DNA of 43,392 nt from UA16 sp965661575 (GCA_965661575.1 CBFIEJ010000018.1:1-43392), one strand, 5' to 3'. Positions 25,466-33,475 are shown, counted from the first letter of the stretch. Numbers and translations: made by a program. Notes: generated from the sequence alone by a model not told the origin.

Positions 25466-27154
25466 ATGTCAGACGAGAAGAAGGTCATTTTTAGCATGCA
25501 TAAGGTCAATAAGGTGACCCCGGCAGGCAAGCAGATCTTAAGGGATGTGACCTTGGGATTTTACCACGGTGCAAAAATTGGAATCCTCGGTGCGAATGGC
25601 GCCGGTAAATCAACCGTGATGCGCATCATTGCGGGCTTGGATGAAGCATACACAGGGGATGTGACGTGGTCGCCTAACATTTCAGTGGGCTATTTGTCAC
25701 AAGAACCTGAATTGGATGAGAGCAAAACCGTTCGCGAGATTGTGGAAGAAGGGACGGCTGAAATCGTAGCCGTTTTGAAGGAATATGAAGAGATCAATGC
25801 AAGGTTCATGGACGAAGAGATCCTGAACAATCCCGACAAGATGGAGGCGTTGATCAATCGTCAAGCCGAAGTCCAGGACAAGATCGATGCATTGAACGCT
25901 TGGGAACTGGATACCAAGCTGAACATTGCCATGGATGCCTTGCGTTGCCCACCGGATGACGCCAAAGTAGAAATGCTTTCAGGAGGTGAGCGTCGCCGTG
26001 TCGCGCTCTGCCGCCTGCTTTTGCAGCAACCGGATGTCTTGCTGCTTGATGAGCCGACGAACCACTTGGATGCGGAATCGATTGATTGGTTGGAGCAGCA
26101 TTTGGAACAGTACACAGGAACCGTTCTGTGCGTAACGCACGACCGCTATTTCTTAGACAATGTCGCGAAGTGGATCCTGGAGTTGGATCGAGGGGAGGGC
26201 ATTCCTTATGAAGGCAATTACGCTTCTTGGTTGGAGCAAAAGACCAAGCGTCTCGCTCAAGAAGAAAAACAGGCATCGAAGCGCCAAAAAGAATTGGAGC
26301 GCGAGTTGGACTGGGTGAAACAATCACCGAAAGGCCGGCGCGTAAAGAACAAGGCGCGTGTAAATAATTACGAGAAGATGCTCGCCGAAGGGACCAACGA
26401 GAAGGATGCAAGGTTGTCCATCCCAATTCCCAACGGACCCCGATTGGGCAACTTGGTGATTGAGGCTGACAAGCTTCAAAAAGCATTTGGTGAGAAGCTC
26501 TTGATTGAAGATTTAAGCTTTAGCCTTCCACCCGCTGGTATCGTGGGGGTGATTGGTCCAAACGGAGCGGGTAAGACGACTTTGTTCAGGATGATTATGG
26601 ACGAAGAGAAACCGGATGGAGGCTCCTTTAAAAAGGGAGAAACCGTTGAGATTGGCTATGTGGATCAGCGGCACGCGTCAATTGACCCGGAAAAAACAGT
26701 TTGGGAGGTGGTCAGTGGTGGCACCGATCAACTGGAAATCGGTGGCAAGTTGTTCAATAGCCGCGCCTACGTGTCGAAGTTTAACTTCAACGGATCCGAT
26801 CAGCAAAAGAAGTGTGGGGTATTATCGGGGGGTGAGCGCAACCGTCTGCACTTGGCGATGACATTGAAGACAGAGGCGAATGTACTTCTCTTGGATGAGC
26901 CGACAAACGACATTGATGTGGACACCCTTCGTGCTTTAGAGGAGGGCATTGAATCCTTCGCCGGATGCGCCGTCGTCATTTCACACGATCGGTATTTTCT
27001 CGACCGCATTTGCACACACATCTTGGCATTTGAAGGGGATTCTCAGGTTTATTGGTTTGAAGGAACTTACAGTGAATACGAGGAGAATAGGAAGAAACGC
27101 CTTGGCCAGGTTGGTCCTCAGCGAGTGAAATACCGGAAACTTGTCCGCGACTGA
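25466..27154 (+). CDS. ettA: Energy-dependent translational throttle protein EttA (ABC-F)
   Basis: 562-residue soluble ABC-F ATPase with two nucleotide-binding domains and no membrane part. Walker A GANGAGKST and GPNGAGKTT, signatures LSGGERRRV and LSGGERNRL, and Walker B LLLDEPTNHLD and LLLDEPTNDID are all intact. The arm insertion and P-site tRNA interaction linker (LAQEEKQASKRQKELERELD region) match EttA, which gates the ribosome's first elongation step by ATP/ADP level. The ATG at 25466 (MSDEKKVIFSMHKV) is chosen; the open frame continues upstream into the metallophosphoesterase but is a shadow there. Confidence 0.94.
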   Translation: MSDEKKVIFSMHKVNKVTPAGKQILRDVTLGFYHGAKIGILGANGAGKSTVMRIIAGLDEAYTGDVTWSPNISVGYLSQEPELDESKTVREIVEEGTAEIVAVLKEYEEINARFMDEEILNNPDKMEALINRQAEVQDKIDALNAWELDTKLNIAMDALRCPPDDAKVEMLSGGERRRVALCRLLLQQPDVLLLDEPTNHLDAESIDWLEQHLEQYTGTVLCVTHDRYFLDNVAKWILELDRGEGIPYEGNYASWLEQKTKRLAQEEKQASKRQKELERELDWVKQSPKGRRVKNKARVNNYEKMLAEGTNEKDARLSIPIPNGPRLGNLVIEADKLQKAFGEKLLIEDLSFSLPPAGIVGVIGPNGAGKTTLFRMIMDEEKPDGGSFKKGETVEIGYVDQRHASIDPEKTVWEVVSGGTDQLEIGGKLFNSRAYVSKFNFNGSDQQKKCGVLSGGERNRLHLAMTLKTEANVLLLDEPTNDIDVDTLRALEEGIESFAGCAVVISHDRYFLDRICTHILAFEGDSQVYWFEGTYSEYEENRKKRLGQVGPQRVKYRKLVRD

Positions 27155-27980
27155 TTACATCGGAAGATTTGCTCCGACGCCATCGGGGCCATTGCATTTC
27201 GGATCAATCGTCGCAGCGACGGGATCTTGGTTGGATGCTCGTGTCGCAAAAGGTCAGTGGAAATTGCGCATCGATGACTTGGATGGTCCGCGCGTTGTAA
27301 AGGGATCGACGGATTCGATTTGTCGGATCCTTGAAGCATTCGGTTTGACGTGGGACGGGGCACCATTTTTGCAATCATCGAGATTTGAGCGTTATCAATC
27401 TGTGCTTGAATATCTGATGCAGCAGGGCCGCACTTACCATTGTCGCTGCAGCAGAAAGGATTGGCAAAATCATACGGTGTATCCTGGTACGTGCCGCTCA
27501 AGTGGGCATGACGAAGGACGGGCCATTCGATTCAAAACTACTTTGAACACATTCCAATGGCAGGACTTGGAGCAAGGACGAATCGAGGTGAATGTTGGTT
27601 CAGACATTGGTGATTTCATGCTCAAAAACGCTCACGGTATTTTCAGTTACCAGCTCGCCAGCGCCGTGGATGATGTCGACATGGGCGTCACCGATGTGGT
27701 TCGTGGAGCTGACTTGATGGCTGTGACCGCGGCGCACCTTATGATTCAGGAGGCAATTGGGGGTGATTTTATTCGTTATCGCCATCTCCCGCTTGCACTG
27801 TCAAACGCTGGGGAGAAGTTGTCAAAAGCGACAGACGCTCCTGCCGTTGAAGCGAAGCAAGCTTCTGAAGTCCTACAACGGGCATTCTTGCATTTGGGCC
27901 TCGGAACTGTCGACTTGGATGTTCCTCGTCGAATGCTGGATGTAGCCATAGCAAAATGGCCGCATCGTAAAACCCAGTAA
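27141..27980 (+). CDS. gluQ: Glutamyl-Q tRNA(Asp) synthetase
   Basis: 279 residues. A truncated GluRS-like catalytic core without anticodon domain that puts Glu on queuosine-34 of tRNA(Asp). HIGH motif variant HFGS at 19-22 in APTPSGPLHFGS, the zinc site Cys101, Cys103, Tyr114, Cys118, and a KMSKS-like KLSK near 230. The only usable start in frame is a TTG at 27141, which overlaps the end of ettA by 14 nt; an in-frame stop at 27126 rules out earlier starts. Rare start plus overlap implies coupled, low-level synthesis. Expected partner genes for queuosine synthesis are not nearby. Confidence 0.92.
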   Translation: MSATDYIGRFAPTPSGPLHFGSIVAATGSWLDARVAKGQWKLRIDDLDGPRVVKGSTDSICRILEAFGLTWDGAPFLQSSRFERYQSVLEYLMQQGRTYHCRCSRKDWQNHTVYPGTCRSSGHDEGRAIRFKTTLNTFQWQDLEQGRIEVNVGSDIGDFMLKNAHGIFSYQLASAVDDVDMGVTDVVRGADLMAVTAAHLMIQEAIGGDFIRYRHLPLALSNAGEKLSKATDAPAVEAKQASEVLQRAFLHLGLGTVDLDVPRRMLDVAIAKWPHRKTQ

Positions 27981-27996
27981 GACTATGGGTTTTTTT
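27969..27996. terminator. Terminator spanning the stop codons of gluQ and the convergent thioredoxin-like gene
   Basis: AAAACCCA (27969-27976) pairs with TGGGTTTT (27986-27993) around 9 nt, followed by more T residues on the plus strand (T run 27990-27996) and by TTTT on the minus strand. Both stop codons (27978-27980 plus, 27983-27985 minus) lie in the loop. It should act mainly on the plus strand. Confidence 0.65.
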
Positions 27997-28537
27997 CGGT
28001 GATGAGCGTTTCTACGACCTCGATCATTTCGGAAAACTCGGCCTCATCAAAAAGACGGGTGAGGTAGACAATTTTACCGTATTTATTGACGACTACGTTT
28101 CTTGTAACACCAGATTTGGGCGCTGCTACGGCATAAAAAAGTGAGCCGTCTGGGTCGGGTGCAATGGGGTAGGTAATCTTCATTTGCGCCGCAAATTGTG
28201 CGACTTTATCCTTGGGTTCATCCAGATCGACACCTAAAAGTACAAAGTTGCGGTTGCGAAAGGGTTGCCAAACCTCGTGTTCGAGATGCGGCATTTCTTT
28301 TCGGCAGACGCCACACCAAGAGGCTGTAAATTGAAGGATGTAAACGGTTCCGATTAAGGACTCTCGGGTGAAGGTATTGCCTTGTATATCCTCCAGTTCG
28401 AATGCGGGAACAGGGTCACCGACTTGGACAATGTAGCCTCGATCTTGTTGGGCTATTGTTTGCCCAATTCCAAAGGGCATAAGGGCCGCGACGCAGACTG
28501 AAATAAGTGCAAGAGGAGTTGAGGTTCGTATCATCAT
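27983..28537 (-). CDS. Secreted TlpA/thioredoxin-family protein
   Basis: 184 residues with an N-terminal signal peptide (about 1-29, ending TIAQ). The thioredoxin-like domain starts with GDPVPAFELEDIQGNTF and has the active site WCGVC (Cys75, Cys78) and a cis-Pro region near DPDG/YAV. Such proteins reduce or exchange disulfides in the periplasm, for example in cytochrome c maturation. The specific role is open. Two ATGs open it (28537, 28534). It directly abuts the esterase gene and is last in the four-gene minus-strand operon. Confidence 0.85.
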   Translation of the reverse strand: MMIRTSTPLALISVCVAALMPFGIGQTIAQQDRGYIVQVGDPVPAFELEDIQGNTFTRESLIGTVYILQFTASWCGVCRKEMPHLEHEVWQPFRNRNFVLLGVDLDEPKDKVAQFAAQMKITYPIAPDPDGSLFYAVAAPKSGVTRNVVVNKYGKIVYLTRLFDEAEFSEMIEVVETLITEKNP

Positions 28538-29434
28538 TCAGTGCTGACATGGAAGAAATGGGGCGGGCAACGTGCAGACTTCCGTTGTTTCATACAAGAA
28601 TGTGCCGCCGATGGCATGCTCGCCAATGGCCCTCTCGATGAAGTGAACGCAAGTGGAAACGACGTTGGAATCGCTCAAGCAAGAGTTGGCGAAGTCATGG
28701 CCTCCGTTGAGATAGGCATGCAATTCTACGTGCGGTAAACACTCAGCAAGTGCGCCTCCGCCTTGGAGAAGCAGTGCTCCGGGGGCGTTACGTTGGCAAT
28801 GATGATGGAGGGCTTCGCCGTACGGTACCAAACCATCGCAAGTGCCGTGAAAAGCGAGGAGCGGAAGATCATGAACTTGGTCAGTTGGTTCCATAGCACC
28901 GCTCAGGCTGATGACACCCGCCACACCATCGATACGACGGTGATATGCAGAGTATAGAGCGGCATGGCCGCCCGCAGAGCTTCCGCCAATGACGATTCGA
29001 CGCGAATAGTCAACTTGAAGCGTTTCAAGTGCTTGCTCGAAATCTGCTGCGGCGGCATCAATGGCGAGCCGCTTTTCTTCCGATGAGACACCGCAACCAA
29101 AGCCTTTACCGCGTTGCGTCAGACGATAGTCGATGCAGGCAACATCGATCCCCTGTGATGCAATTGCTTCACAAAATTTCACGTTGAGTGGATGCTGACG
29201 AGAGCCGGCGAAGAACCCTCCGCCATGCGCAAAAATAAACAGGCTTTTTGCAGCGGGACCAGCGTTTGATTCTGCGCAGGAATAGAGATCCATTTGCAGT
29301 TTAGTCGTTTCATCTGCAGCCACAAAATCGATGGTGCGATGCTGCACCGTTACCGCTTTAGACGAATCGTGTCCGGCAGAATGAAGGAGGCTGACAAGGG
29401 CAAGAACAAGCAGATAGCAATTGGGCCAGATCAA
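28538..29434 (-). CDS. Secreted alpha/beta hydrolase, carboxylesterase type
   Basis: 298 residues. A hydrophobic signal-like start (about 1-20) is followed by the oxyanion loop FAHGGGFFAGS, the nucleophile elbow GGSSAGGHAA, the acid in HGTCDGLVPYG and the base in LNGGHDFANS, so the catalytic triad is complete. This matches the acetylesterase/lipase-like (BD-FAE) group; substrate unknown. The start is TTG at 29434, overlapping the xerD stop as TTGA; the next ATG is 48 codons later and would lose the signal peptide, so TTG is preferred. Confidence 0.8.
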   Translation of the reverse strand: MIWPNCYLLVLALVSLLHSAGHDSSKAVTVQHRTIDFVAADETTKLQMDLYSCAESNAGPAAKSLFIFAHGGGFFAGSRQHPLNVKFCEAIASQGIDVACIDYRLTQRGKGFGCGVSSEEKRLAIDAAAADFEQALETLQVDYSRRIVIGGSSAGGHAALYSAYHRRIDGVAGVISLSGAMEPTDQVHDLPLLAFHGTCDGLVPYGEALHHHCQRNAPGALLLQGGGALAECLPHVELHAYLNGGHDFANSCLSDSNVVSTCVHFIERAIGEHAIGGTFLYETTEVCTLPAPFLPCQH

Positions 29435-30375
29435 ACCGACGGACTCTTGATTCCAGTGGCCTTGGACCGTGGATGGAAATGTTCGATTTGGTCTTTTAGA
29501 AAACGACGGTCCAGATGGGTGTAGATTTCGGTGGTGGCGATTTGTTCGTGGCCCAACATTTCTTGAACCGCTCGCAAATCTGCACCGGCTTCGATCAGGT
29601 GGGTTGCGAAGCTGTGCCGAAACGTATGTGGCGAAATGCTCTTTCTGATTTGTGCTTGGATAGCGACACGCCTCAGCATTGTGAACGCCATTTGTCGGCT
29701 GAGGCCTCGCCCTTGTCGACCGAGGAACACGGTGTCCTCGTGTCCCTTCATTGGAATGAGCTGAGAACGATACTCTGCCAGGTAATCGTCGATGGCCTGC
29801 AATGCAGTTGTGCCGATGGGAATGGTGCGAATTTTGTTTCCTTTTCCGATGACTTGGACAACTCCATCGATGAAGTCCACTTTCGATAATTGCAATTCAC
29901 ACAGTTCGGTGACGCGCAAACCACAACTGTACAAAACCTCGAGCATGGCCTTGTTTCGAACGCCTTCGCGACGCGACAAGTCAACGGTTGAAATGATGCG
30001 GTTTACTTCTTCGATGCTCAGTACATCAGGAAGTTTGCGTTCGGGACGGGGGGAGGAGACTAACTCGACTGGATCCGTATCGATGATGTTTTCCAATCGA
30101 AGATACTTTGAGAAACTACGAATACCAGAAAGCATACGTGCCTGACTGTTGCGAGCAATCTCTCGATCGTACAAATGCTGCATATATTGTTGTACCGCAT
30201 TTGTGACAAGTTCACCGGGGTGCGGGATCGATTGCTCTTCGAGACAGAATTTGGAAAACTGTCTGATGTCGCGTAGGTAGGCGGCAATGGAGTTCTCGCT
30301 TAAGCCTTTTTCGAGCCGCAAGTAATCTTCGTAACCTTTGATGGTTGACTTCCAGTCTGATTGTACCGTAGGCAT
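29431..30375 (-). CDS. xerD: Site-specific tyrosine recombinase XerD
   Basis: 314 residues. N-terminal SAM-like core-binding domain (about 5-95), catalytic domain 115-310 with Arg in YSCGLRVTEL, Lys in GKGNKIRTIP, the HTFRHSFATHLIEAG box, the second His in MLGHEQ and the nucleophile Tyr in TEIYTHLD. It resolves chromosome dimers at dif with XerC; as a chromosomal single-copy-looking gene in an ordinary operon it is not a mobile-element integrase. The ATG at 30375 overlaps the upstream stop as TAATG; a TTG twelve bases earlier is possible but less likely. Confidence 0.92.
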   Translation of the reverse strand: MPTVQSDWKSTIKGYEDYLRLEKGLSENSIAAYLRDIRQFSKFCLEEQSIPHPGELVTNAVQQYMQHLYDREIARNSQARMLSGIRSFSKYLRLENIIDTDPVELVSSPRPERKLPDVLSIEEVNRIISTVDLSRREGVRNKAMLEVLYSCGLRVTELCELQLSKVDFIDGVVQVIGKGNKIRTIPIGTTALQAIDDYLAEYRSQLIPMKGHEDTVFLGRQGRGLSRQMAFTMLRRVAIQAQIRKSISPHTFRHSFATHLIEAGADLRAVQEMLGHEQIATTEIYTHLDRRFLKDQIEHFHPRSKATGIKSPSV

Positions 30376-31580
30376 TAGGGGATCCAATTTTGTTGTGTTG
30401 TAAGCAGGGCCTCTTGCACAGTGATTCGTCGATTTCCGCTGTATGCGGTGACAAAAGGTCCAGGCAAATCATGGCTTTCTTTTATGTCAACGCGCGCATC
30501 CCGCGCTGATTTGTACTCACCAAAAGAGCCGGTAATGTATTTGATCCATTCCTCGTGCTCTTCAATGATCAAGGGTCTGGTGAAGTTGTATTGACGGACG
30601 AAATGTGCGGCATTCACGCGTTGATGAGAAGCAAGGACTTGGACTTTGAACCGAATGATATCTGATGCGTTTGAATTTTTCGGTTCAGTATTTTCTGCTG
30701 GCTTCGAAGTTGCAGGAGAGGGGGCTTCGTGGTCTGCAGCGTCATGCGATACGAGATCCTGTGAGGACGATTCTAGAGCTGCGATGTGCGTTTCTTTGAC
30801 GGCACCGTCCACCACCGATGAGGCATTTCCGACGATGGATGACCAACACACTTCAGTGTTGCCCATAATCCTGTATTGCACTTTAAATGATGTTGATGGT
30901 GCTTGCTGCCATACATACAGGATGGATTGGTCGAAGATGTCACGCAAACTGGCACCTGAATCTTCAAGAGGTTCTGCCGAGCATTGTGGGCTAAAGGTTT
31001 CCTCAATTCGCAGGAATTGACCGGGTTCGTGGCCACTTATGGAAAGAGTTACGCGTCCCACATCAGGACCTTCCGAAATCCAAGAGCGCGTTATCACGAG
31101 TTTGGTGTTTTCGTCTGGTTCGCTGGATCCTGTGGTCGTTCGGTTTTTTACCGAAATGTGATGTGGCTCGAATTCGACGTCTTTACGTGTTCCGTCGGAT
31201 ATGTAGGAAAACCACTGTGTGATCATACCACCATGAAAATCATCAGTGGCTGTCAATCGCATTTTTAAGTTGATGGTCTGATTGGGCGCTGTTTCGATCC
31301 AAATAAATTTTGAACGGCCATTTTCAAATGTGAAAGATGCCCCCGCATTGTCAATGGACTCCGCAAGAATTCCGGGAGGAAGCTGGATTTGGAAGCGCGC
31401 AAACCCTCCAGATGAACCGGTTTCGAGACTCCAGGTAGCGGTGGCCGATTCGCCCGCGGAGAGTCCAGCTGGAAGGTTGTGTTCTTCAACAACACCGTGA
31501 TTCAAGAGCCCGGCAATGAGGAGGGGCTGAATCAGGAGGCCGAAAAGCCAGGATGAAGGGTGAAAAATTGCTCCAAGCAT
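30375..31580 (-). CDS. Secreted protein with C-terminal SPOR-like domain, function unknown
   Basis: 401 residues. Signal peptide or anchor at about 1-28, two beta-rich regions (about 30-140 and 155-260) with Ig-like spacing, a low-complexity Ser/Ala/Glu linker (about 270-310) and a C-terminal SPOR-like domain (about 310-395: IRFKVQVLASHQRV, YITGSFGEYKSARDAR, GPFVTAYSGNRRITV). SPOR domains bind denuded peptidoglycan at division sites. The front part is not a family I know. First gene of the operon with xerD, the esterase and the thioredoxin-like gene; sharing an operon with xerD hints at a link to division, which is inference. Confidence 0.7.
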   Translation of the reverse strand: MLGAIFHPSSWLFGLLIQPLLIAGLLNHGVVEEHNLPAGLSAGESATATWSLETGSSGGFARFQIQLPPGILAESIDNAGASFTFENGRSKFIWIETAPNQTINLKMRLTATDDFHGGMITQWFSYISDGTRKDVEFEPHHISVKNRTTTGSSEPDENTKLVITRSWISEGPDVGRVTLSISGHEPGQFLRIEETFSPQCSAEPLEDSGASLRDIFDQSILYVWQQAPSTSFKVQYRIMGNTEVCWSSIVGNASSVVDGAVKETHIAALESSSQDLVSHDAADHEAPSPATSKPAENTEPKNSNASDIIRFKVQVLASHQRVNAAHFVRQYNFTRPLIIEEHEEWIKYITGSFGEYKSARDARVDIKESHDLPGPFVTAYSGNRRITVQEALLTTQQNWIP

Positions 31581-31682
31581 TGATGCAAGCTATTTCGAAG
31601 CTGCGCGTGAATCCTGCTTGGTCGGTTAAATTCTGAACACTGAACTGTGAGTGAATTCAATGGTTTTCGGCCAGGTTAGTGC

Positions 31683-31719
31683 AAAAAAATAGTCCTGTCC
31701 CAACGTTTTGGGACAGGAC
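31683..31719 (-). terminator. Minus-strand Rho-independent terminator of the small RNA
   Basis: Perfect 12-bp stem GTCCTGTCCCAA (31692-31703) / TTGGGACAGGAC (31708-31719), loop CGTT on the plus strand. On the minus strand the stem is followed by TATTTTTTT; on the plus strand no T run follows. It is therefore a minus-strand terminator. It lies 100 nt before the SPOR-like gene start, so it could alternatively be an attenuator of that operon. Confidence 0.8.
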
Positions 31720-31775
31720 CAACTTAACCAAATTATCACTTGATGCTTGGCGCGTGGGCCAAACTCACTTAAAAC
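31683..31775 (-). ncRNA. Candidate small RNA (about 90 nt) with own promoter and terminator
   Basis: A minus-strand -7 box TACGTTTG (31788-31781) with a TTTG (31809-31806) 17 nt before it should start a transcript near 31775, and a strong terminator (31719-31692 stem, then T7) ends it near 31683. Between them lies a small hairpin TTGGC-CCACGC-GCCAA. No protein gene is apparent, although a 50-codon frame starts at 31778 and reads through the terminator, so it is unlikely to be used. It may belong to a known class such as 6S-Flavo RNA, which I cannot test by eye. The nearest genes are the SPOR-like operon (start 31580) and rpmE (start 31919). Confidence 0.5.
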
Positions 31776-31780
31776 CATTA

Positions 31781-31809
31781 CAAACGTAAAGGCTACTTAT
31801 CTTCACAAA
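31781..31809 (-). promoter_or_regulatory. Promoter of the candidate small RNA
   Basis: On the minus strand TTTG (31809-31806), a 17-nt spacer, then TACGTTTG (31788-31781). Both elements fit the Bacteroidota housekeeping promoter. It is the only box on this strand in 31581-31918 that matches fully. The remaining gap sequence (31810-31860) shows nothing else I can name. Confidence 0.5.
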
Positions 31810-31860
31810 CGCGGTTTTGAATTTGGTTATTGACAGGGCTTCGTTAAAAAGTGTAGCTAT

Positions 31861-31890
31861 TTGATTTTCCTTGATTGTCATCTATCTTTG
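31861..31890 (+). promoter_or_regulatory. Promoter of rpmE
   Basis: TTG (31861-31863), 19-nt spacer, then TATCTTTG (31883-31890), an exact -7 match. Transcription should begin near 31895, giving a leader of about 25 nt before the ATG at 31919. Confidence 0.55.
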
Positions 31891-31918
31891 CGCCCCGCTA
31901 AGGACAACACTAGAGAAG

Positions 31919-32212
31919 ATGAAAGAAGGAATCCACCCAGAGAACTACCGCGAGGTCGTATTCAAAGACATGTCGAACGAGTATGCTTTCTTGAGCCGTT
32001 CGGCGGCCTCAACAAAAGAGACCATTCAATGGGAAGATGGGAAGGAATACCCGCTGATCAAAGTAGAAGTGAGCCACAAGTCGCACCCGTTCTACACAGG
32101 TAAAGCGCAATTCGTGGATACAGCGGGACGTATTGATAAGTTCCGTCAGAAGTACCAGAAGTTTGACAAGAAATCTGCGGCTACGGACGAAGCTCCTGCA
32201 GAAGAATCATAA
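31919..32212 (+). CDS. rpmE2: 50S ribosomal protein L31, type B
   Basis: 97 residues starting MKEGIHPENYREVVFKDMS, the typical start of type B L31, which lacks the zinc-binding CxxC motif of the A form. The middle HPFYTGKAQFVDTAGRIDKF is the family's core; the acidic Ala/Glu-rich tail (ATDEAPAEES) is common in Bacteroidota. It links the ribosomal subunits. The ATG at 31919 lies after a consensus promoter, so the longer upstream frame is not used. Stands alone between a promoter and a terminator. Confidence 0.97.
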   Translation: MKEGIHPENYREVVFKDMSNEYAFLSRSAASTKETIQWEDGKEYPLIKVEVSHKSHPFYTGKAQFVDTAGRIDKFRQKYQKFDKKSAATDEAPAEES

Positions 32213-32233
32213 CTGCTTACAACACCATAAAAG

Positions 32234-32263
32234 AAAAGCCCTTGCAAGAGGGCTTTTTTTTTT
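32234..32263 (+). terminator. Rho-independent terminator after rpmE
   Basis: AAAAGCCCT (32234-32242) pairs with AGGGCTTTT (32249-32257) around TGCAAG, and the T run continues to 32263. It lies 21 nt after the rpmE stop. The A-rich left arm may also stop minus-strand ribBA transcripts, whose gene ends at 32326. Confidence 0.85.
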
Positions 32264-32325
32264 GCGCAATCATGTGGTCTGCTTTCAGGCTGTTTCGCTG
32301 AAATAAAATCAACGTGTGGAGGGCT

Positions 32326-33438
32326 TCACTTCAGTTGCGACAGCTGGGTGATCTCCAGTCCGTAACCGATGTTTCCCAGCGGCCGGTCTGTGTCAGTCAG
32401 TACATTCAGCTTGCGAATGCCTAGTTGGCGAATGATTTGAGCGCCGATGCCGTAATCCTTTGTATCCATTGGCGCGGGAGATTTCGCATCTGAAGTACGA
32501 ATCAATTCAATCGTGCGCAATTCCTCAGAGATTCCGCCGTGGTCGCTATTTTTGTTGATGTAGATGATGGCGCCTGTTCCCGCTTGCTCAATCCGCCTCA
32601 TGGCAGCGTGTAATTTTGGGCCTTTGCCAGTGTGAAGCGTTTGGAAAGCATCTCCCATCAAGTCGCTGCTGTGCACGCGGATGAGGACTTCATCGTGAGC
32701 ATCCCAGTTTCCTTTCACCAGTGCAAGATGTTCGACATCGTTGGTTAATTGTCTGAAGGCAATTGCTTTGAACGTGCCGAACGCGGTCTCCATTTCAGTT
32801 TCAACAGTTCGCTCGATAAGGGTCTCGTTCTCCAATCGGTACTCGATTAAATCTGCGATTGAGACCAGCTTCAAGTTGAATTTCTTCGCCAGTTCTTGGC
32901 ATTGAGGTAGTCGGGCCATTGTCCCATCCTCATTCATGATTTCCACTATCACGCCAGCCGGTTCGTAGCCAGCGAGTCGCGAGAAGTCGATGGCGGCTTC
33001 GGTGTGTCCGGCTCGTCTCAAGACGCCACCACGACGAGCGCGCAGGGGGAAGATGTGGCCTGGCCTTCCCAGTTCCTCATTTTTGGTTTTGGGATCAATG
33101 AGTGCCTGAATTGTTTTCGCACGATCCTGCGCTGAAATCCCGGTCGTGCATCCATGACCGAGCAGGTCGACAGAAACTGTAAATGGCGTTTCAAATGCTG
33201 CATTGTTCGAAGGAACCATCAGTTCCAACCCCAGTTCATCGCAACGATCCTCTACGAGCGGTGCGCAAATCAGGCCTCGTCCATGGGTGGCCATGAAATT
33301 GACTACTTCCGGTGTGGCGTGTCGAGCGGCAACAAGGAAATCGCCTTCATTTTCGCGGTCTTCATCATCCACAACGATGATGACTTCTCCATTGCGGATA
33401 GCTTCGATGGCCGCTGGAATGTTATCCAATTCATTCAT
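32326..33438 (-). CDS. ribBA: 3,4-dihydroxy-2-butanone 4-phosphate synthase with degenerate GTP cyclohydrolase II domain (RibBX-like)
   Basis: 370 residues. The RibB half (1-205) is intact: DDEDRENEGD at 24-33, THGRGLICAP, TTGISAQDRAKT, PGHIFPL and GHTEAAIDF, which bind ribulose 5-phosphate and metal. The second half (206-370) aligns with GTP cyclohydrolase II but the three zinc cysteines of E. coli RibA (54, 65, 67) are Asp259, Thr270 and Lys272, and the HRQEGRxIG loop is INKNSDHGGI. It should therefore make only the four-carbon riboflavin precursor; another RibA would be needed. A promoter box TACTTTTG lies 4 nt before the ATG. Divergent from def. Confidence 0.93.
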   Translation of the reverse strand: MNELDNIPAAIEAIRNGEVIIVVDDEDRENEGDFLVAARHATPEVVNFMATHGRGLICAPLVEDRCDELGLELMVPSNNAAFETPFTVSVDLLGHGCTTGISAQDRAKTIQALIDPKTKNEELGRPGHIFPLRARRGGVLRRAGHTEAAIDFSRLAGYEPAGVIVEIMNEDGTMARLPQCQELAKKFNLKLVSIADLIEYRLENETLIERTVETEMETAFGTFKAIAFRQLTNDVEHLALVKGNWDAHDEVLIRVHSSDLMGDAFQTLHTGKGPKLHAAMRRIEQAGTGAIIYINKNSDHGGISEELRTIELIRTSDAKSPAPMDTKDYGIGAQIIRQLGIRKLNVLTDTDRPLGNIGYGLEITQLSQLK

Positions 33439-33442
33439 GTTG

Positions 33443-33450
33443 CAAAAGTA
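33443..33450 (-). promoter_or_regulatory. -7 box TACTTTTG for ribBA
   Basis: Exact TAnnTTTG match on the minus strand, 4 nt (CAAC) before the ATG at 33438. Predicts a leaderless message, so the gene has no room for an FMN riboswitch. Confidence 0.55.
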
Positions 33451-33475
33451 GGGATTAGAAAGGGGATGTCTGCCC

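Noticed and set aside
25854..26486. 210-codon minus-strand open frame
   Set aside because: Antisense to ettA in a stretch with intact ABC motifs; the product is low-complexity Pro/Ser/Arg-rich shadow sequence.
29431..30375. Tyrosine recombinase as sign of a mobile element
   Set aside because: Sequence and length match chromosomal XerD, it sits in a housekeeping operon, and no attachment site or cargo genes surround it.
31692..31719. Plus-strand terminator or rpmE leader structure
   Set aside because: No T run follows on the plus strand, and the rpmE promoter lies 140 nt downstream; the T run is on the minus strand.
31627..31778. 50-codon minus-strand frame starting at 31778
   Set aside because: It begins at or before the predicted transcription start and reads through a strong terminator, so translation is unlikely; kept only as a caution on the small RNA.
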